A DNA stretch of 38,338 nucleotides from Porphyrobacter sp. (GCA_027531395.1 JAPZRO010000019.1:1-38338); one strand, 5' to 3'. Positions 10,885 to 18,871 are shown, counted from the stretch's first letter. Notes: generated by a model from the sequence alone, not told the origin. Translations and numbers: made by a program.

Positions 10885-12496
10885 CGGCGGCCTCCTGAGT
10901 GTCGGGCTCGTCGTCGAACCAGTGCGCACGGGCAGCCATGATGATCTCGTTGCCCTGCTCTTCGGAAAGGCCGTATTCGCCCAGCACGCCGCCCTTGTCG
11001 GTTTCGCGCTGCGGGCGACGCAGCGGCGGACCGTCGGCATTGTTGCGGCGACGCGGCGCCTCACGCTTCTTGGCGATCAGTTCGTCGGTGGCGAGGTCGG
11101 CCAGATCGTCGAGCGTCTTGATGCCCGCCTTGCCGAGCGTGACCAGCATCGCTTCGGTGAGGTGCGGCATTTCGGCCAGCGCATCTTCCACGCCCAGTTC
11201 ACGGCGGACCGCGCGGTGCGCCTCTTCCTGCCGTTCGAGGGCTTCGAGCGCGCGGCTCTGGAGTTCCTCGGCCAGTTCCTCGTCGAAGCCTTCGATGCTG
11301 GCGAGTTCAGCGAGGTCCACGTAAGCCACTTCTTCCAGCTCGGCGAAGCCTTCGGCCACCAGCAGCTGCGAGAGGGTTTCGTCGACGTCGAGCTCTTCCT
11401 CGAACATCTTCGAACGCTCGGCGAATTCCTTCGAGCGCTTCTCCGAGGCTTCTTCCTCGGTCATGATGTCGATCTGGTGGCCGGTCAGCTGGCTCGCCAG
11501 ACGCACGTTCTGACCGCGGCGGCCGATCGCGAGGCTGAGCTGCTCGTCAGGGACGACCACTTCGATGCGGCCGTCATCCTCGTCGAGCACGACGCGGCTG
11601 ACGGTGGCGGGCTGGAGCGCGTTGACCACGAAGGTCGCGGTGTCTTCCGACCAGGGGATGATGTCGATCTTCTCGCCCTGGAGTTCCTGCACCACCGCCT
11701 GCACGCGGCTGCCCTTCATGCCGACGCAGGCGCCGACCGGATCGATGCTGGAATCGTGGCTGATCACGCCGATCTTGGCGCGGCTGCCCGGATCGCGGGC
11801 GGCGGCCTTGATCTCGATGATGCCATCGTAGATTTCGGGCACTTCCTGCGCGAACAGCTTCTTCATGAAGTCAGGGTGCGCCCGGCTCAGGAAGATCTGC
11901 GGACCGCGGTTGTTGCGCTCGACCTTGGTGATCAGCGCACGCACGCGCTCGCCGGTACGGGCGGCTTCGCGCGGGATCTGCTGGTCGCGGCGGATCACGC
12001 CCTCGGCGCGGCCAAGATTGACGATCACGTGGCCGAATTCGACCGACTTGATCACGCCGGTGATGATCTCGCCGGCGCGGTCCTTGAATTCCTCGTACTG
12101 GCGCTCGCGCTCGGCATCGCGGACCTTCTGGAAGATCACCTGCTTGGCCGACTGTGCGTCGATGCGACCGAGATCGACCGGCGGCAGCGGATCGACGATG
12201 AAGTCACCCACCTTGGCGCCCGGCTGGAGCTTTTCGGCCTGCTTCAGGTCGACCTGCTTGAAGTAATCCTCGACCTCCTCGACCACTTCGACCACGCGCC
12301 ACAGCGTCAGATCGCCGGTCAGCGGATCGAGCTTCGCGCGGATGTCGTTCTCTGCACCGTAACGGTTGCGCGCCGACTTCTGGATCGCTTCTTCCATCGC
12401 CTCGATGACGATCGCCTTGTCGATCATCTTTTCCGAGGCGACCGCGTTGGCGATCGCGAGGAGTTCGGCCTTGTTGGCGGAAATGGCACTGGCCAT
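10865..12496 (-). CDS. nusA: Transcription termination/antitermination factor NusA
   Basis: NusA binds RNA polymerase and nascent RNA, modulating pausing, termination and antitermination. The 543-residue protein has the N-terminal polymerase-binding domain (about 1-130), an S1 domain (GEIITGVIKSVEFG near 145), two KH domains (VGACVGMKGSRVQAV; SLAIGRRGQNVRLASQLTG) and a long acidic C-terminal section with helix-hairpin-helix-like repeats, as in other alphaproteobacteria. The start overlaps the rimP stop by one base (TGATG). Confidence 0.98.
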   Translation of the reverse strand: MASAISANKAELLAIANAVASEKMIDKAIVIEAMEEAIQKSARNRYGAENDIRAKLDPLTGDLTLWRVVEVVEEVEDYFKQVDLKQAEKLQPGAKVGDFIVDPLPPVDLGRIDAQSAKQVIFQKVRDAERERQYEEFKDRAGEIITGVIKSVEFGHVIVNLGRAEGVIRRDQQIPREAARTGERVRALITKVERNNRGPQIFLSRAHPDFMKKLFAQEVPEIYDGIIEIKAAARDPGSRAKIGVISHDSSIDPVGACVGMKGSRVQAVVQELQGEKIDIIPWSEDTATFVVNALQPATVSRVVLDEDDGRIEVVVPDEQLSLAIGRRGQNVRLASQLTGHQIDIMTEEEASEKRSKEFAERSKMFEEELDVDETLSQLLVAEGFAELEEVAYVDLAELASIEGFDEELAEELQSRALEALERQEEAHRAVRRELGVEDALAEMPHLTEAMLVTLGKAGIKTLDDLADLATDELIAKKREAPRRRNNADGPPLRRPQRETDKGGVLGEYGLSEEQGNEIIMAARAHWFDDEPDTQEAADADSTQ

Positions 12497-13065
12497 CAGT
12501 CGTCTGCCTTTTCTTCTTGGGTGTCTTCGATGAGTTCGTCGGCCCCGCTGATATCGAGCGGGCGGGTGGCGGCGATCAGCGCGTCGGTGAGAACGAGCTT
12601 GGCCGAATGAATCTGGTCGAGCGGCAGGCGGACATCACCCGCCTTAGTGTCTGTGATGTGCACGAGGCCGTCTTCGAGGCCGTGGAGCACACCCTTGTTG
12701 GTGCGCTGGCCGTCATAGCCCTTGACCATGACGATCCGCGCCTCGTGGCCGGCCCAGTTGGCGAAATCCTTCTCGCGGGTCAGCGGACGATCGATGCCGG
12801 GCGAGGAGACTTCGAGGTGATAGGCACCTTCGATCAGCACTTCGCCCGCTTCCTCGGCCGCGTCGATCACGTCGGAGACGCGGCGCGAGAGCGCGGCACA
12901 CTGGTCGATCACCAGCTGGCCGGTGGCGGGATCCTCCGCCATGATCTGCAAGGCCATGCCGCCATCGCCTGCCTCGGACGGCAGAAACGCCACGCGCACG
13001 AGTTCGAAACCCAGGGCGGCAGCCTCGGGTTCGATCAGTGCAGTCAGGCGCGCGATATCGGCCAT
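12496..13065 (-). CDS. rimP: Ribosome maturation factor RimP
   Basis: RimP assists early 30S assembly. The 189-residue protein starts at MADIARLTALIEPEAAALGFELVRV and includes the family hallmark YHLEVSSPGIDRPLT, followed by the C-terminal SH3-like domain. A GGAG ribosome binding site precedes ATG 13065; an upstream ATG at 13167 would read through non-conserved sequence. First gene of the nusA-infB operon. Confidence 0.96.
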   Translation of the reverse strand: MADIARLTALIEPEAAALGFELVRVAFLPSEAGDGGMALQIMAEDPATGQLVIDQCAALSRRVSDVIDAAEEAGEVLIEGAYHLEVSSPGIDRPLTREKDFANWAGHEARIVMVKGYDGQRTNKGVLHGLEDGLVHITDTKAGDVRLPLDQIHSAKLVLTDALIAATRPLDISGADELIEDTQEEKADD

Positions 13066-13164
13066 GCGTTCTCCGGTCAGGCGGCATCGTTGCAACGGGG
13101 TTCGGGCCGGCCCCCGGAGGCGCCAGCATCCAAACCTTGTCACGACAATGCCGGGATGGATGCG

Positions 13165-13193
13165 CACTTAGGCGCGGGCGCGCGATTTGGCAA
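13165..13193 (-). promoter_or_regulatory. Candidate sigma-70 promoter of the rimP-nusA-infB operon
   Basis: On the minus strand, TTGCCA (13188-13193) and TAAGTG (13165-13170) are separated by exactly 17 bases and lie about 100 bases before the rimP start. It is the only good hexamer pair I found in this gap. The resulting leader of about 95 bases contains a G+C-rich stem near GGCGCC. Confidence 0.5.
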
Positions 13194-13230
13194 GAGCGAA
13201 GCGCGCCAAGGCCCGCGCGCTGTTCGCCGT

Positions 13231-13656
13231 TCAGATCCGGCTTTCCCCGCTCACCCAGCGCCGCACCTGATCGCGCAGGGCATCGCGCTGACGCTGCTCG
13301 AAGCCCTCGGCATGCTGCCGCACCGCGAGCACGGTATCATCGGGCAACGGTTCGTCGAAGGCGAGGCCGTTGACGCCGCCGCCCTCGCCCAGATCACGCC
13401 GGATGACTTCGGCGAACACCTCGAAGCGCGCGATCTTCAGATAGAGGCACATTCCCGGCGCGAGCGGTTCGGCGAGGCCGATCCTTGCACCGGTGCGCGA
13501 GAGGTCGAGCAGGATGCAAGTCTGCGTTGCATGGGTCGAGACCATCCGCACCGGGATCGCCAGCCGCAGACGCGCGGCACCGCGCCGTCCGGTCGGACGG
13601 GGGATAACCGGCTCGGGTTCCGGCACGCGATGCGGTAGGGCGACAGGCTGCACCAT
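13231..13656 (-). CDS. PilZ-domain protein
   Basis: A 141-residue protein built around one PilZ domain, a c-di-GMP receptor fold. The RxxxR element lies in RRGAARLRL (R25/R29) and the D/NxSxxG element is DLSRTG (51-56). Both ligand-binding motifs are intact, so c-di-GMP binding is plausible. The C-terminus (about 105-141) is charged and helical. It is separated from rimP by the operon promoter and reads in the same direction. Its output partner is not apparent; a degenerate GGDEF protein sits far away at 35606. Confidence 0.8.
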   Translation of the reverse strand: MVQPVALPHRVPEPEPVIPRPTGRRGAARLRLAIPVRMVSTHATQTCILLDLSRTGARIGLAEPLAPGMCLYLKIARFEVFAEVIRRDLGEGGGVNGLAFDEPLPDDTVLAVRQHAEGFEQRQRDALRDQVRRWVSGESRI

Positions 13657-13737
13657 GATGCGGCAGCCTGCGACATTGTCGTGGAAAAGCGCCGAACCGC
13701 GCCCTAGGTGTTGCTACGCGGCTCTGTGCGCAACAGC

Positions 13738-14067
13738 TTACTCGGCCCAGCCGTCGTCAGCCATCGGCGGAGTGTCGGACATGGTCTGGTCCGGGTCTAC
13801 CGGATGGCCCGCCGAAGCGGTTGCAGCACCATAACCCCAGCCGTCTTTGGCCATGTCTTCGGCGATGCGCTCGCGCTGGGCGGCGAGGATCGCCTTGTCA
13901 CCGGCGCGCTCGGCCCGCTCGGCGATCGATTCGACCGCCTTGGGCGCGATGTAGGAGCCTCCAACCGTGAGCATCAGGCCGAAGGCCATGATCGCCAGCA
14001 CAATCATGCCGACGACGAAGCGGACGATATTCGAAAGGTTCTGAACGATGTCGACAAGCGCGCGCAT
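13738..14067 (-). CDS. Small single-pass membrane protein, unknown function
   Basis: A 109-residue protein with one strong membrane helix at about 13-37 (NIVRFVVGMIVLAIMAFGLM), then a charged helix rich in Glu/Arg (45-75) and an acidic tail ending DGWAE. It is not recognised. It follows pspF in the same direction after 69 bases and could be co-transcribed with it; a small stem (CTGCG/CGCAG at 14095-14109) lies in the gap. Its topology resembles the small proteins of the psp operon but it lacks their shared C-terminal motif. Confidence 0.7.
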   Translation of the reverse strand: MRALVDIVQNLSNIVRFVVGMIVLAIMAFGLMLTVGGSYIAPKAVESIAERAERAGDKAILAAQRERIAEDMAKDGWGYGAATASAGHPVDPDQTMSDTPPMADDGWAE

Positions 14068-14136
14068 GGCTGTGTTCCGGCTCCGGGCGGGGTTCTGCGA
14101 TAGACGCAGGGTTACGACCCAAACCTTATCATCCGG

Positions 14137-15189
14137 TTAGCCCGCCGCGGGGTCCTGACCTTCCATGATGCCATGCTTGCGGATCGCGTGGCGCAACTGG
14201 TCGTAAGTCAGGCCCAGCGCCCGCGCGGTCTGGCGCTGGTTCCAGCGGTGCTTGCCGAGCGCATGTTCGAGGATCGCGCGCTCATGCGCGTCGACGGCGG
14301 CGCGCAAGTCGTAGACCGCATCGAGCTCGGCCGGGACAGCCGCCCCTGCAGACGCACTCACTCCGGAGGCAGCGGGCGCGGGCGAAGCGGTGCGATGGGC
14401 CGGCGGGCGCGGTCGCCACGGGCTGTCGAACGGATCGAACTGGACATGGGCGATGGGTGTGTCAGGCTCGCCCCAGCGATAGACCGCGCGCTCGACGACA
14501 TTGCGCAACTCGCGGACATTGCCCGGCCAGTCGTAATTCTCCAGCTGGTCCATCACGTGGGGTGCAAAGCCCGGCCAACGGTCCCAGTAGAGCTCGGCCG
14601 CCATGCGCCGCCCGAAATACTCTGCCAGCACGCCGATATCACCTTCGCGCACCCGCAGGGGCGGCAGGGTGATGACCTCGAAGCTGAGCCGGTCGAGCAG
14701 GTCTGCGCGGAATTCGCCGCTGGCGGCGAGTGCGGGGAGATCGTCATTGGTCGCCGCGACGATACGCACGTCGACCCGGATCGGACGCGAGGCCCCGATG
14801 CGGGTGACCTCGCCATATTCGACCGCGCGCAGCAGTCGCTCCTGCGCGCCCATCGACAGCGTGCCGAGTTCGTCGAGAAACAGGGTGCCGCGGTCGGCCT
14901 CCTCGAAGCGGCCCGCGCGGGCCTTGGTCGCGCCGGTAAAGGCCCCCGCCTCGTGCCCGAACAGTTCGGCCTCGATCAGGGTCTCGGGCAGCGCCGCGCA
15001 GTTCATGGTGACCAGCGGCTCGTCCCAGCGGGTGGAGAGGCGGTGCAGACGCTCGGCGATCAACTCCTTGCCCGTCCCGCGCTCGCCGATCACCAGCACC
15101 GGACGGTTCATCGACGCCGCACGGCTGGCACGCTCGACCGCGTCGAGGAAGGCGCCCGATTGGCCGATGAACTGGCTCTCACGCTCCAT
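14137..15189 (-). CDS. pspF: Psp operon activator PspF (sigma-54 enhancer-binding protein)
   Basis: A 350-residue AAA+ activator without an N-terminal receiver or sensor domain, the hallmark of PspF. Walker A is GERGTGKE (35-42), the sigma-54-contacting loop GAFTGA is at 82-87, Walker B GTLFLDEL at 101-108, and a Fis-type helix-turn-helix (NQRQTARALGLTYDQLRHAI) is near the C-terminus. In E. coli PspF is held inactive by PspA and released under membrane stress; the divergent pspA here supports the same circuit. I chose ATG 15189 (MERESQFIGQSGAF). The linker between the AAA+ domain and the HTH is Pro/Ala-rich and longer than in E. coli. Confidence 0.93.
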   Translation of the reverse strand: MERESQFIGQSGAFLDAVERASRAASMNRPVLVIGERGTGKELIAERLHRLSTRWDEPLVTMNCAALPETLIEAELFGHEAGAFTGATKARAGRFEEADRGTLFLDELGTLSMGAQERLLRAVEYGEVTRIGASRPIRVDVRIVAATNDDLPALAASGEFRADLLDRLSFEVITLPPLRVREGDIGVLAEYFGRRMAAELYWDRWPGFAPHVMDQLENYDWPGNVRELRNVVERAVYRWGEPDTPIAHVQFDPFDSPWRPRPPAHRTASPAPAASGVSASAGAAVPAELDAVYDLRAAVDAHERAILEHALGKHRWNQRQTARALGLTYDQLRHAIRKHGIMEGQDPAAG

Positions 15190-15190
15190 G

Positions 15191-15237
15191 CCCCAATCTA
15201 TAGTGAAATTCCCCAATGCTTGGCAATAGAGACCAAT
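15191..15237. promoter_or_regulatory. Candidate PspF binding region (UAS)
   Basis: CCCCAAT occurs at 15191-15197 and again at 15211-15217, exactly 20 bases apart (two helical turns), with CCAAT a third time at 15233-15237. A small palindrome CCAATGCTTGG covers 15213-15223. The site lies 55-100 bases upstream of the sigma-54 promoter and overlaps the pspF promoter, the arrangement known for E. coli PspF sites, where PspF also represses itself. The motif itself is my inference. Confidence 0.45.
15197..15226 (-). promoter_or_regulatory. Candidate sigma-70 promoter of pspF
   Basis: On the minus strand, TTGCCA (15221-15226), an 18-base spacer and TATAGA (15197-15202). Only seven bases separate the -10 from the chosen pspF ATG, so the transcript would be leaderless or nearly so. 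Confidence 0.5.
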
Positions 15238-15290
15238 GCGCCTCCCATGAAAAAGTCGAAAATCCGCAGATTTCCGCCATTCCCGCAGTT

Positions 15291-15306
15291 TGGCACGGCG
15301 GTTGCA
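15291..15306 (+). promoter_or_regulatory. Sigma-54 promoter of the psp operon
   Basis: TGGCACGGCGGTTGCA matches the -24/-12 consensus TGGCAC-N5-TTGCA completely. Transcription should begin near 15317, about 33 bases before the first ORF. With pspF divergent and pspABC downstream the identity is strong. Confidence 0.92.
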
Positions 15307-15349
15307 AAATAGCTGGCAACACCACCGACTTTCACTTTGGGAGGCCAAA

Positions 15350-15535
15350 ATGATCAACAGCAACACCGCGCAAAGCAGCTTCTGGAGCACCAAGCTCGGA
15401 CAGGCTGCGATGGCCAGAATCGCCGCGATGGTGATGATGATCGCGCTGTCGTCGCAGATCCAGCCGGGTGCGGCCAACGCTGCCCCGCTGGCCCATCCCG
15501 CCGCCGAAAGCGGCGCGATGGTCGAGATCGCCTGA
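15350..15535 (+). CDS. 61-residue peptide, first gene of the psp operon
   Basis: Coded directly behind the sigma-54 promoter with an excellent GGGAGG six bases before the ATG. The 61-residue product has one hydrophobic helix (about 20-36, MARIAAMVMMIALSS) followed by an Ala-rich, probably exported segment; the pattern could also be a signal peptide cleaved near ANA. No family is recognised. Its stop is one base before the in-frame ATG that opens the PspA reading frame. Position alone implies it is the first protein made when psp is induced. Confidence 0.7.
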   Translation: MINSNTAQSSFWSTKLGQAAMARIAAMVMMIALSSQIQPGAANAAPLAHPAAESGAMVEIA

Positions 15536-15824
15536 GATGGGCGATCCCTTTGACCCCCTCGGGCCGGAGCGCCCCAACCGGGATGTCCCCCCCGCAGATG
15601 CTGCCGGCGACGCACGCCCCCACCGCGTCGACCGTGGCAGCGATGCTCCGGCCCAACCTTCCCGCCTGCTGTCGTCCGGACGGCTGTCGCGGCTCGACGA
15701 GGAAATCGAAGCCTTGCGCCGCAGCCCCACCCCGACGCAGTCTCAGGGACGCACCACCCCGCGTGAGGACGAGCGAGTCGCTCCCCTCGATCGGGTCAAT
15801 TCGTTTCTCGATGGAGTAGCCTTC

Positions 15825-16508
15825 ATGGGCATTTTCAGCCGCACCCGCGACATCATTGCCGCCAACTTCAATGACATGCTCGACAAGGCGGATGATCCGA
15901 CCAAGATGATCCGCATGATCATCCTCGAAATGGAGGAAACCTTGGTCGAAGTCCGCGCCAGTGCCGCGCGCACCATTGCCGACCAGAAGGAAATGCACCG
16001 CCACTGCGTGAAGCTCGACCGGCTCCAGGCCGACTGGGCCGAGAAGGCGCAGCTCGCCCTGTCGAAGGACCGCGAGGATCTCGCCCGCGCGGCTCTCGTC
16101 GAGAAGAAGAAGGCCGGCGACATGGCCGATCAGCTCAAGACGGAAATCGCCGTGCTCGACGATGCCCTGCGCGCCTACGAGGACGATATCGCCAAGCTGC
16201 AGCACCGTCTGCGCGAGGCCCGCAGCCGCCAGACCGCGATCGCCGCACGCCTCGAAAGCGCCGAGAACCGCGTCAAGCTGCGCACCCTGATGAGCACCGA
16301 GCGCACCGACGAGGCGCTCGCCCGCTTCGACCAGCTCGAACGCCGGGTCGATTACGCCGAGGGCCGCGCCGACGCCTTGCAGATCGCGGAAGGCAAGACC
16401 CCGTCGCTCGCCGATGAAATCGCGGCACTCGCCGGTTCGGACGCGATCGATGACGAACTTGAAGCCATGAAGAAGGCGCTCGGCAAGTCTGACGGGAAAG
16501 GGGAATAA
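15825..16508 (+). CDS. pspA: Phage shock protein A (PspA/IM30 family)
   Basis: PspA is an ESCRT-III-like coiled-coil protein that coats damaged inner membrane and, in E. coli, inhibits PspF. From MGIFSRTRDIIAANFNDMLD the protein is 227 residues, the standard size, with the family N-terminal amphipathic helix and the block DDPTKMIRMIILEMEETLVE; helices continue to the end. GGAG stands 8 bases before ATG 15825. The reading frame, however, stays open upstream to an ATG at 15537, which would add 96 Pro/Arg-rich residues (see findings). The gap to pspB is three bases. Confidence 0.95.
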   Translation: MGIFSRTRDIIAANFNDMLDKADDPTKMIRMIILEMEETLVEVRASAARTIADQKEMHRHCVKLDRLQADWAEKAQLALSKDREDLARAALVEKKKAGDMADQLKTEIAVLDDALRAYEDDIAKLQHRLREARSRQTAIAARLESAENRVKLRTLMSTERTDEALARFDQLERRVDYAEGRADALQIAEGKTPSLADEIAALAGSDAIDDELEAMKKALGKSDGKGE

Positions 16509-16511
16509 GCC

Positions 16512-16823
16512 ATGGAAGACGTTTTTCTCGCTCTGATCATCGTGCCGATGATCTTCATCGGTCTGCCGTGGGTCATCCTGCACTATGTCACCAAGTGGAA
16601 GACCGCGCCGACCATCACCGCCGACGACGAGGTGCTGCTGGAGGAACTCTACAACCTCGCCAAGCGGCTCGATGAACGGATGGACACGGTCGAGCGCCTG
16701 GTCGCCTCCGACGACCCCGAATTCACCCCTGCCCGCCGCCTGATCGCCGATCAGGAAAAGGACAACCAGCAGCTGCGCGAACTCGAGCAGCTGATCGCCG
16801 AGAAGAAAGGAACCCGCGCATGA
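16512..16823 (+). CDS. pspB: Phage shock protein B
   Basis: An inner-membrane protein that, with PspC, senses envelope stress and relieves PspA inhibition of PspF in enterobacteria. The 103-residue product has one N-terminal helix (about 5-26, FLALIIVPMIFIGLPWVIL) and a cytoplasmic coiled coil with the PspB signature LDERMDTVERLVASDDPEF near 53-71. E. coli PspB is only about 74 residues; here about 30 extra charged helical residues follow. The stop overlaps pspC by four bases. Confidence 0.93.
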   Translation: MEDVFLALIIVPMIFIGLPWVILHYVTKWKTAPTITADDEVLLEELYNLAKRLDERMDTVERLVASDDPEFTPARRLIADQEKDNQQLRELEQLIAEKKGTRA

Positions 16824-17197
16824 ACAGCCCCCGCACCACGCTTTACCGCGACAAGCACAATGGCAAGCTGATGGGCGTCTGCGCCGGGATTGCCGACTAC
16901 ACCGGCGTGAATGTCTTCTGGGTGCGGATGGCGGCCTTCGTGTCGATGTTCGTCACCGGCGGCTGGTCGATCCCCGCCTACTTCATCACCGGTTTCCTGC
17001 TCAACAAGAAGCCGCCCTATCTCTACCGCGACGATAGCGAGAAGAAGTACTGGCAGGGCGTGCGGCAGAACCCGAAGCGCACCGCCCGCGAAATCCGCGC
17101 CGCCTTCCGCGACGTCGACCGCCGCCTGGCCGCAGTGGAAACGCACTATGTCAGCAGCAACCCGCGCCTGACCGCCGAGATCGAGCGGCTGCGCTGA
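16820..17197 (+). CDS. pspC: Phage shock protein C
   Basis: A 125-residue protein with the PspC domain: TTLYRDKHNGKLMGVCAGIA followed by two hydrophobic segments (VFWVRMAAFVSMFVTGG and IPAYFITGFLL). The cytoplasmic C-terminus (about 90-125) carries RRLAAVETHYVSSNPRLTAE, which resembles the motif shared by the small proteins downstream. PspC partners PspB as membrane sensor. ATGA overlap with pspB. Confidence 0.94.
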   Translation: MNSPRTTLYRDKHNGKLMGVCAGIADYTGVNVFWVRMAAFVSMFVTGGWSIPAYFITGFLLNKKPPYLYRDDSEKKYWQGVRQNPKRTAREIRAAFRDVDRRLAAVETHYVSSNPRLTAEIERLR

Positions 17198-17228
17198 ACC
17201 CCACTACAAGCAACAGGGACGCATAATA

Positions 17229-17543
17229 ATGGACGCAGGAACCCTTGGAGTGATGATCCCGATCATCGCCCTGATGATCCCGATTGTCGCAATCTGGACG
17301 AAGCACCAGCAGAAGATCGCCGAAATGCAGCTTGGTGCCACCGCTGAGCAGACTGCCGAAAAGGCCGCGCAATATGCCAGCCATATCCAGAAGCTCGAAG
17401 ATCGGGTCCAGGTGCTCGAACGCATCGTCACTGACCGCGGCTACGACATCGCCACCCAGATCGAAGCCCTGCGCGACCAGCGCCGGGTGGACGAGAGCAG
17501 CGCCGGCGTACCGCTCGGCCTGGAAAAGAAGGAGCGCGTGTGA
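17229..17543 (+). CDS. PspB-like small membrane protein 1
   Basis: A 104-residue protein: one membrane helix (about 7-24, GVMIPIIALMIPIVAIW), a charged helical stretch, and at 56-83 the C-terminal module with the core VLERIVTDRGYD..IEALRD, followed by a tail GVPLGL. The module resembles the PspB signature (RMDTVERLVASDDPEF), so I regard it as a diverged PspB relative. It begins 31 bases after pspC with AGGGAC upstream, the only appreciable gap in the series. No function is known to me. Confidence 0.82.
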   Translation: MDAGTLGVMIPIIALMIPIVAIWTKHQQKIAEMQLGATAEQTAEKAAQYASHIQKLEDRVQVLERIVTDRGYDIATQIEALRDQRRVDESSAGVPLGLEKKERV

Positions 17544-17887
17544 TGTTCGTCGAAGGCCCCGGCTTCATCGTCGCCATCGTCCTGGTCTGCACCATGGGCT
17601 GGCTCGTAAACAACTGGATCCGCGCCAAGCACGGCTACCCGCTCGAGGATGAGTGGGGCGGCAAGACCGTCAAGCCCGACAACGGCGAGACCCTGCGCCT
17701 GAAGGCCGAGAACAAGTCCCTGCACGACAAGCTCGACGCCATGCAGGATCGCATGATCGTGCTCGAGAAGATCGTCACCGATCGCGGCTATTCGCTCGCC
17801 GACGAGATCGAGGCGCTGCGCGACAATCGCCGCAAGGATGAAGGCAGCGGCGTGCCGCTCGGCCTCGGCAACAAGGAAAGTGCATAA
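17543..17887 (+). CDS. PspB-like small membrane protein 2
   Basis: 114 residues; membrane helix at about 8-25 (FIVAIVLVCTMGWLVNNW), then GYPLEDEWGGKTVKP at 31-45, a coiled coil and the module VLEKIVTDRGYSLADEIEAL near 73-92, again followed by a GVPLGL tail. The GYPLE.WG..KP element recurs in the next gene, so the two are clear paralogues. A GTG at 17540 in the same frame is an alternative start; either way it overlaps the previous stop (GTGATG). Confidence 0.82.
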   Translation: MFVEGPGFIVAIVLVCTMGWLVNNWIRAKHGYPLEDEWGGKTVKPDNGETLRLKAENKSLHDKLDAMQDRMIVLEKIVTDRGYSLADEIEALRDNRRKDEGSGVPLGLGNKESA

Positions 17888-18243
17888 TGGAACCGGCTGA
17901 CTTTCTGCCCTATCTCGGCTGGATCATCGGCGGCGGCTTCGTGCTGGGCGCGATGGGGATCCTTGTCTCGTTCCAGACCACCCGCATGAAGATCAAGAAC
18001 GGGTATCCGCTCGAAGGCATGTGGGGCCAGTCGCTGAAGCCCGGCTCGGACAAGGAAACCGCGCACCGCGTCACCCTGCTGACCCAGGAGAACGCCGAAC
18101 TGCGCGCCGAACTGGGCTCGATGAAAGACCGGCTCGCCAACGTCGAGCGGATCGTCACCGACGGCGGCTATCACCTCGGTGCGGAGATCGACGCTCTGCG
18201 CGACCGCGCTCTGTCGAACCTGAAGGACAAGGGAGAAGCCTGA
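17887..18243 (+). CDS. PspB-like small membrane protein 3
   Basis: 118 residues; membrane helix at about 9-29 (YLGWIIGGGFVLGAMGILVSF), then GYPLEGMWGQSLKP (39-52), coiled coil with heptad-like Leu spacing (61-85) and the module VERIVTDGGYHLGAEIDALR at 86-105. Closest to protein 2. The ATG shares its A with the previous TAA stop (TAATG) and its own TGA overlaps the next ATG. Confidence 0.82.
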   Translation: MEPADFLPYLGWIIGGGFVLGAMGILVSFQTTRMKIKNGYPLEGMWGQSLKPGSDKETAHRVTLLTQENAELRAELGSMKDRLANVERIVTDGGYHLGAEIDALRDRALSNLKDKGEA

Positions 18244-18563
18244 TGCCCGAGCAGGCCATCATTGCGATCACCATCATCGCGATCGCCCTGATCGCGGGCA
18301 TGACGCTCAACGGCATCGTCGACAAGGTGATGCAGGGCAAGCGGCTGCGTTACGAGGCGAAGGCCCAGGGCCAGCTCCCGGCTCCGGAGATCCGCGAGAT
18401 CGCCGAGCGCCAGCAGATGATCGAGGATCGCCTGCGCGTGCTCGAACGGATCGCCACCGACCGCGGCAGCCTGCTGGCTGACGAGATCGAGGCGCTGCGC
18501 CGCGATCTTCCCGCCCCCACATCCACCCTCGCCTCCGCTCAGGACAAGGAAGCCGCGCAATGA
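18243..18563 (+). CDS. PspB-like small membrane protein 4
   Basis: 106 residues; membrane helix at about 3-21 (EQAIIAITIIAIALIAGM), a basic stretch, then a coiled coil with VLERIATDRGSLLADEIEAL at 66-85 and a Ser/Ala-rich tail. The GYPLE element is absent. TGATG overlap at its start, ATGA overlap at its end. Confidence 0.82.
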   Translation: MPEQAIIAITIIAIALIAGMTLNGIVDKVMQGKRLRYEAKAQGQLPAPEIREIAERQQMIEDRLRVLERIATDRGSLLADEIEALRRDLPAPTSTLASAQDKEAAQ

Positions 18564-18871
18564 GCAGTTGGGCCATCGTCGCGCTGGTCGCGATCGTGAT
18601 CTGGGGCATCGTCGAGAGCATCCGGGCGCGCGCCGGGATCATCACTGACGAGGACGGCAACCAGAAGATCGCCCTGCGTGAGGACGGACGCAGTGCCGCG
18701 GAACTCGAAGCCGCCCGGCGCGAGCTGGCCGATCTCAGAGAGCGGGTGAAGGTGCTCGAACGCATCGCCACCGACGGCAACACCAGCGCGGCGCGCGAAC
18801 AGGCGCGCATCGCTGCCGAAATCGAAGCCCTGCGGGCCTTGCCCGCGGCCAAGGAGGAGAAGAGCGAATGA
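18560..18871 (+). CDS. PspB-like small membrane protein 5
   Basis: 103 residues; membrane helix at about 3-19 (SWAIVALVAIVIWGIVE), a polar loop, and a coiled coil with VKVLERIATDGN at 63-74, then an insertion of about ten residues before AAEIEALRA (85-93). The insertion separates the two halves of the module found fused in proteins 1-4. Overlaps both neighbours by four bases. Confidence 0.82.
   Translation: MSSWAIVALVAIVIWGIVESIRARAGIITDEDGNQKIALREDGRSAAELEAARRELADLRERVKVLERIATDGNTSAAREQARIAAEIEALRALPAAKEEKSE

Noticed and set aside
15290..15349. Upstream ATG-initiated extension of the 61-residue psp peptide
   Set aside because: It would begin inside the sigma-54 promoter, upstream of the predicted transcript start, whereas ATG 15350 has a strong GGGAGG.
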